Source: Candidatus Rokuibacteriota bacterium
GTDB taxonomy: Bacteria; Methylomirabilota; Methylomirabilia; Rokubacteriales; CSP1-6
NCBI GenBank assembly: GCA_003221695.1
Contig: QHSX01000075.1
Location: 1 to 32,969, forward strand
Reading direction: 5' to 3'
Length of the DNA: 32,969 nucleotides
Within the stretch, counting starts at the first letter, position 1. Each line of letters begins with the position of its first letter. The notes beneath the pieces are model-generated. The model did no database searches. It was not told the DNA's origin and was given only the letters and a program-made list of their open reading frames with translations. Shown here piece by piece: positions 29,305-32,969 of this stretch. The translations under genes and the position numbers were made by a program.

Positions 29305-31251
29305 TCATTCGCTGAGCACGTCGGATCCTACCAGGAGCGCCTCGATTTGCTGGGGCAGGCCGAAGAGCCGCAACCTGTCGCCCGCGCGCAGGACCGTGCC
29401 CGCGGTCGGATGAAGCACTGTTTCTCCGCTGACGCGTGTCAGCGCTACGACGGTGACCCCGTGACGCTCGCGGACCCTGGCTTCGCGCAGCGACTGGTCC
29501 ACGAGGTCTCCGCCACGGAGCGTGACCTCGTGGAGGCGCGGCAGCCCAGTGCCGTGGATTTCGCCGCCGGCGTCCAGAATCTCCATGGCGCCGCGATACC
29601 GGTTCAGGTACGCGAGGACGTGGTCGCGAGGCAGCGACAGGCGCTCGAGGGCGTGGCGGATCAGCGTGGCCGCCGCCTCGAGCTCCGGCTGGATCACCTC
29701 GGCGACGCCCTCCTCCGCCAGCTGGTCTCGCCCTGCGAGGTCGTACGCACGCGCCAGGATCGGGACTCCGGGGTTGAGCGCGCGCAGGCGGCGCACCGCG
29801 AGCCGGGCCCGACCAGTCTCGGGGACCGTCAGGATCACGAGCGCGGCCCGTTCGGCCTGAGCCGCCGCGAGGATGATCCGCTGGGCGGCGTCACCAAAGA
29901 CGGCCGGCACCCCACGCGCCCGGAGGCTTTTGACGATGTCGGGGTCGGTCTCGATCGCGACGTACCCCACGCCGAAGGTCTCCAGCGCTTCGCCGATGGC
30001 GCTTCCGACACGCCCGAACCCACAGACCACGACATGGCCCTCGAGCGCGCCCGACGATCGCAAGCCCGGCGCCGGCGCGTGAGCCAGACGCGCCCGGCCA
30101 ATCCACATCGGGACGAGCTTGACCAGCGCGGCGTTGATCAGGATCGTCACCAGCGACGCGGCGAGCGTCGCGTTGTAGACGTCGGCGCCGACATGCCCCG
30201 CCTGCCGAGCCACCTGGACCAGGATGAAGGAGAACTCCCCGATCTGAGTGAGCCCGACGCCCACCAGGACCGCGGTCCACAGCGGCTGGCCGAAGACGAG
30301 AGTCACAGTGGTCCAGATCGCGAACTTGCCGACGATGATGAGCCCGACCAGGGCCCCGAGCAAAGGCAAGTTCGTGGCGATCGTTCTCAGATCGATGAGG
30401 GCGCCGACGGTGACGAAGAAGAGCGCGACGAACGCGTCCCGAAGCGGGAGGAGGCGCGCGAGCGTCTCATGGGCGTAGTCCGACTCGTTGATGAGGAGGC
30501 CCGCCAGGAACGCCCCGAGCGCGAGCGATAGCCCCGCCGCCTGGGTGAGCGCCGCGGCGCCGAGGGCGATCGCGAGCGCGACCAGCAGGAAGAGCTCGTC
30601 GTTGCGCGTCTTGGCCACGCGGGTGAGGAGCCCCGGCAGGATGCGACCGGCGAGCAGAAAGAACGGCAGCAGGATCGCCGCGGCCGTCGCGAGGGCCTTC
30701 CCCACCGCAAGGATGTCGCCGCCGTGCAGGCCGCCGAGGACCGGGATGAGCACGATCAGGACCACGACGGCCAGGTCCTCGACCAGCGTGATCCCGATCA
30801 TCACCCGCCCGTGGCGCGAGCGGAGCTCGCCGCGGTCGAGTAGTAGCCGGGCCAGGACCATCGTGCTAGCCACGGACACGACCATCCCCACGATCGCCCC
30901 CTCCAGCAGGCTCCAGCCGAGGGCGGCGGCGGTGGCGAGCCCGAGCGCGATGGACAGAACGATGCCGAGCGGACCCCCGAGGACGGCGACCCACTTCACG
31001 CGCAGGAGGTCCTTCAGCGAGAACTCGATCCCGAGCGAGAACATCAGGAGCACGACACCGATCTCGGCAAAGAGCTCGAAGGTGTGAACGTCGGAGATGG
31101 AAGGTCCGGGGGTGAGCGGGCTCACCAGGAGCCCGCCGGCCACGTAGCCCAGGATCAGGGGCTGACGCGCGAGCCAGGCGAGCCCCCCGCCCAGCACCGC
31201 GGCGGCGAACACATACGCGAGGTCACGGAACAGGACCGGGTCGGCGACCAT
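29305..31251 (-). CDS. KefB-type cation:proton antiporter with TrkA domains
   Basis: CPA2-family membrane antiporter (648 residues), probably K+/H+ or Na+/H+. Twelve to thirteen membrane segments fill about residues 5-390, including LILGYVAGGLLVSPLTPG, the acidic IGITLVEDLAVVVLIV pair that carries the transported ion, and GLTQIGEFSFILVQVA. A TrkA-N nucleotide-binding domain starts at HVVVCGFGRVGSAIGEALE (G-x-G-x-x-G), and a TrkA-C domain covers VTLRGGDLVDQSLREARVRERHGVTVVALTR to the end. The ATG is eight bases after the glycerate kinase stop. Glutathione gating, typical of Escherichia coli KefB/KefC, cannot be judged. An adjacent function in pH or potassium homeostasis is inferred. Confidence 0.92.
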   Translation of the reverse strand: MVADPVLFRDLAYVFAAAVLGGGLAWLARQPLILGYVAGGLLVSPLTPGPSISDVHTFELFAEIGVVLLMFSLGIEFSLKDLLRVKWVAVLGGPLGIVLSIALGLATAAALGWSLLEGAIVGMVVSVASTMVLARLLLDRGELRSRHGRVMIGITLVEDLAVVVLIVLIPVLGGLHGGDILAVGKALATAAAILLPFFLLAGRILPGLLTRVAKTRNDELFLLVALAIALGAAALTQAAGLSLALGAFLAGLLINESDYAHETLARLLPLRDAFVALFFVTVGALIDLRTIATNLPLLGALVGLIIVGKFAIWTTVTLVFGQPLWTAVLVGVGLTQIGEFSFILVQVARQAGHVGADVYNATLAASLVTILINAALVKLVPMWIGRARLAHAPAPGLRSSGALEGHVVVCGFGRVGSAIGEALETFGVGYVAIETDPDIVKSLRARGVPAVFGDAAQRIILAAAQAERAALVILTVPETGRARLAVRRLRALNPGVPILARAYDLAGRDQLAEEGVAEVIQPELEAAATLIRHALERLSLPRDHVLAYLNRYRGAMEILDAGGEIHGTGLPRLHEVTLRGGDLVDQSLREARVRERHGVTVVALTRVSGETVLHPTAGTVLRAGDRLRLFGLPQQIEALLVGSDVLSE

Positions 31252-31258
31252 GAATATC

Positions 31259-32518
31259 TTATGAGCGCAGCAGGAGGTAGAGGTCGAGCAGATTCGTATT
31301 CGTCGGCCCGGAGACCAGCAGGTCGCCGCTCGTCTGGAGGAACCGGTGGGCGTCGTTGTCTTCGAGCGCTCTCGCCGGATCGACTCCCGCCCCGCGGCCG
31401 CGCTCCAGGCTCTCGCCGTCCACGATCGCCCCGGCGGCCTCTGTCGGGCCGTCGGTGCCGTCGGTCCCCGCGGCGAGCGCCGTGACGCGATCGCCGGGCC
31501 GCATCGCGAGGGCGGCCGCCAGGGCAAACTCCTGGCATCGCCCGCCCGCTCCCCGGCCCTTCACGGTCACCGTCGTCTCGCCGCCGGCGATCAGGCACGC
31601 AGGCGGCTCGAGCCGTCGCGCCCGAGCGACCAGCTCCTGCGCGACCTCGCGCGCCTCGCCCTGGATCTCCCGGCCCAGGAAGTGCGTCCGGTAGCCGAGC
31701 CGCTCCGCCGTCCCCATCGCCGCGTCGGTGATCAGCGCGTTGTTCCCGATGACCAGGTTCCTCACCCGGCCAAAGATCCGGTCTCCGGGCTTCGGCGTCT
31801 CCTCGATCTCGCCGCGAACGCCCGCGTCGAGGAGGGCGCGGACCGAGGCCGGCACCCGGTCCCGCACGCCGCGGCGTTCGAGGACCTCGATCGCGGTCGC
31901 GAACGTCGTCGGGTCGGGCGCGGTCGGTCCCGAGGCGATGACGTCGAGGGGGTCGCCGATGACGTCGGAGAGGGCGAGGGTGACCACCGTCGCGGGCCAC
32001 GCCGCGCGCGCGAGGCGCCCGCCCTTGAAGCGCGAGAGGTGTTTGCGGACCGCGTTCAGCTCGGTGATCGGGGCGCCCGCCGCGAGGAGGAGGCGCGTCA
32101 CCCGCTGCTTCTCCTCGAGCGTGACGGGCGGCGTCGGCGCGGGCGCGAGCGCCGAGCCGCCGCCGGAGACGAGGAAGAGCACGAGGTCGTCCTCGTGCGC
32201 CCGGGCGGCCAGCTCGAGCAGTCGCGCGGACGCCGCGAGGCCGCGGACGTCGGGCACCGGGTGGCCGGCTTCGGCGAGCCGGATCCGCCGAAGCGGCGCC
32301 GTGTAGCCGTCCTTGACGACAACGAAGCCGTCGCCGATGCGGTCGCCCAGGACGTCCTCCGCCGCCCGCGCCATCGCGCCGCTCGCCTTGCCGCAACCAA
32401 GGACCACGACGCGCCGGTGACCCGACGCAACGTGGAGGTGGCTCCGGACGAGCGGAGTCACATCGCCGGCGGCGAGGGCGGCCTGCCAGATCGCGCGCGC
32501 GTGCTCGCGCGCGCTCAC
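31259..32518 (-). CDS. gckA: Glycerate 2-kinase (MOFRL family)
   Basis: Type II glycerate kinase (419 residues) that phosphorylates D-glycerate to 2-phosphoglycerate, the entry of the serine cycle and of photorespiration-like carbon salvage. The N-terminal DUF4147 domain has VVVLGCGKASGAMARAAEDVLG, LFLVSGGGSALAPAP, TLEEKQRVTRLLLAAGAPITELNAVRKHLSRFKGGRLA and SDVIGDPLDVIASGPTAPDPTTF. The C-terminal MOFRL domain has AGGETTVTVKGRGAGGRCQEFALAAAL and AAGTDGTDGPTEAAGA. A GTG start is used because the residues upstream are atypical; TTG at 32620 is the longer option. Its presence in a methanol-oxidising genome is notable because glycerate kinase closes the serine cycle. Confidence 0.93.
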   Translation of the reverse strand: MSAREHARAIWQAALAAGDVTPLVRSHLHVASGHRRVVVLGCGKASGAMARAAEDVLGDRIGDGFVVVKDGYTAPLRRIRLAEAGHPVPDVRGLAASARLLELAARAHEDDLVLFLVSGGGSALAPAPTPPVTLEEKQRVTRLLLAAGAPITELNAVRKHLSRFKGGRLARAAWPATVVTLALSDVIGDPLDVIASGPTAPDPTTFATAIEVLERRGVRDRVPASVRALLDAGVRGEIEETPKPGDRIFGRVRNLVIGNNALITDAAMGTAERLGYRTHFLGREIQGEAREVAQELVARARRLEPPACLIAGGETTVTVKGRGAGGRCQEFALAAALAMRPGDRVTALAAGTDGTDGPTEAAGAIVDGESLERGRGAGVDPARALEDNDAHRFLQTSGDLLVSGPTNTNLLDLYLLLRS

Positions 32519-32751
32519 GACCTGAGCTTGCGGAGGCGCTCTCCCGTGTCCCGAAGCACGTCCACCTCCCGTTCGGAGTGTGCCGGATTCGTTCCGGATT
32601 CGTTCCGGCTCGCCCTCCAAGAATTCCTGATCACATTGGGGAACAGGGGTACTAATCTAACGCTGCTTCGGCGTGCAGTCTCATTCAGCGCCACCGGCTC
32701 GTGTGGCCAGAGACTGGGGCACGTGGGGTTCTCGACACCGCGGAGACAGTT
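32519..32751. other. Divergent intergenic region with an 11-bp tandem repeat
   Basis: This region separates the glycerate kinase operon from the exported-protein gene on the other strand, so it should hold promoters for both. The only clear structure is GGATTCGTTCC repeated directly twice (32585-32606). No hexamer pair is convincing enough to call as a promoter. Confidence 0.4.
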
Positions 32752-32969
32752 ATGAAGATTCGCGTCGTGGCGGCTCTCCTTCTATCGGCAATGGCCGCGG
32801 TCCCCGGGACGGTACGAGCGGGGGAAAGTCACGAGCCCCAGTTTCGCGTCAGGATCGAGACGTCGGATCCAGTGGCCCTCCGGGCGCAGCTCGAGAGGGC
32901 CGGATACGACGTGGTGGAGGCTCCGCCAGACTCCCCGGTGGAGGTCGTCGTCTCGCGGGCCGAGTTACA
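32752..32969 (+). CDS. Exported protein, N-terminal part (possible M14 peptidase)
   Basis: The gene runs off the right edge; 72 codons are visible. A signal peptide (MKIRVVAALLLSAMAAVPGTVRA) is followed by QFRVRIETSDPVALRAQLERAGYDVVEAPPDSPVEVVVSRAEL, which resembles the small pro-domain (a residue-pair alpha/beta unit ending in a VEVVVS-x-AEL strand) seen ahead of secreted M14 zinc carboxypeptidases. The catalytic domain would lie beyond the window. GGAG stands six bases before the ATG. The peptidase assignment is an inference from the pro-domain-like pattern only. Confidence 0.6.
   Translation, partial: MKIRVVAALLLSAMAAVPGTVRAGESHEPQFRVRIETSDPVALRAQLERAGYDVVEAPPDSPVEVVVSRAEL

Noticed and set aside
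1-32969. CRISPR arrays, rRNA genes and riboswitches
   Set aside because: I looked for regularly spaced repeats, ribosomal RNA cores and known conserved aptamer cores and saw none. A covariance-model scan would be needed to exclude weak RNA families.

Overview
The window is GC-rich chromosomal DNA with long operons of tightly overlapping genes. A lanthanide-type methanol dehydrogenase operon, a form II aerobic CO-dehydrogenase-like operon and orphan nickel-pincer cofactor genes occur together with a Rokubacteria-like style of small Cys/Trp secreted proteins. I infer a soil or subsurface bacterium of the Candidatus Rokubacteria / Methylomirabilota type. This rests on gene content only, not on a database search.

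Positions 1-3800 are a decayed accessory segment lying against the 3' end of a tRNA-Ala(CGC) gene. It holds a DDE transposase, a 75-bp inverted-repeat element, an HNH endonuclease gene broken by one extra A, a small secreted-protein gene with an in-frame TAG, a CheY-like receiver carrying a 14-residue insertion right after its phosphoacceptor, and a 5'-truncated gene of a TIR / nucleoside-deoxyribosyltransferase-like family. This looks like the remnant of an island integrated at a tRNA.

Positions 3801-17352 (minus strand) read from right to left as coxS-coxL-coxM, a MobA/MocA-like nucleotidyltransferase, coxD (MoxR ATPase), coxE (VWA), xdhC, a molybdopterin-binding protein, sufU, sufS, an agmatinase-family ureohydrolase, nfeD, a slipin, then the tRNA. 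Most junctions from xdhC onward are ATGA overlaps. The S-L-M order and the AYRGAGR loop mark the hydroxylase as form II, so its substrate need not be CO. The neighbours supply cytosine-type Moco, insertion and active-site remodelling, and sulfuration (XdhC plus a cysteine desulfurase).

Positions 17353-18051 are a divergent control region with a candidate promoter for each operon, a small minus-strand gene, and a 21-codon ORF with an ideal Shine-Dalgarno sequence in the xoxF leader. Positions 18052-22035 (plus strand) carry xoxF-xoxJ-xoxG and an exported pentapeptide-repeat protein; a perfect 17-bp hairpin separates xoxF from xoxJ.

Positions 22060-32518 (minus strand) carry, in transcription order, glycerate 2-kinase, a KefB-type antiporter, rlmN, mtaB, mtnP, a PfkB-family kinase, larE, larB and larC: glycerate assimilation, ion homeostasis, RNA modification by radical-SAM enzymes, methylthioadenosine salvage and nickel-pincer nucleotide synthesis without a larA here. 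The lar end converges on the xoxF operon across an inverted repeat that contains both stop codons. At the right edge a divergent plus-strand gene encodes the start of an exported protein, possibly an M14 carboxypeptidase.
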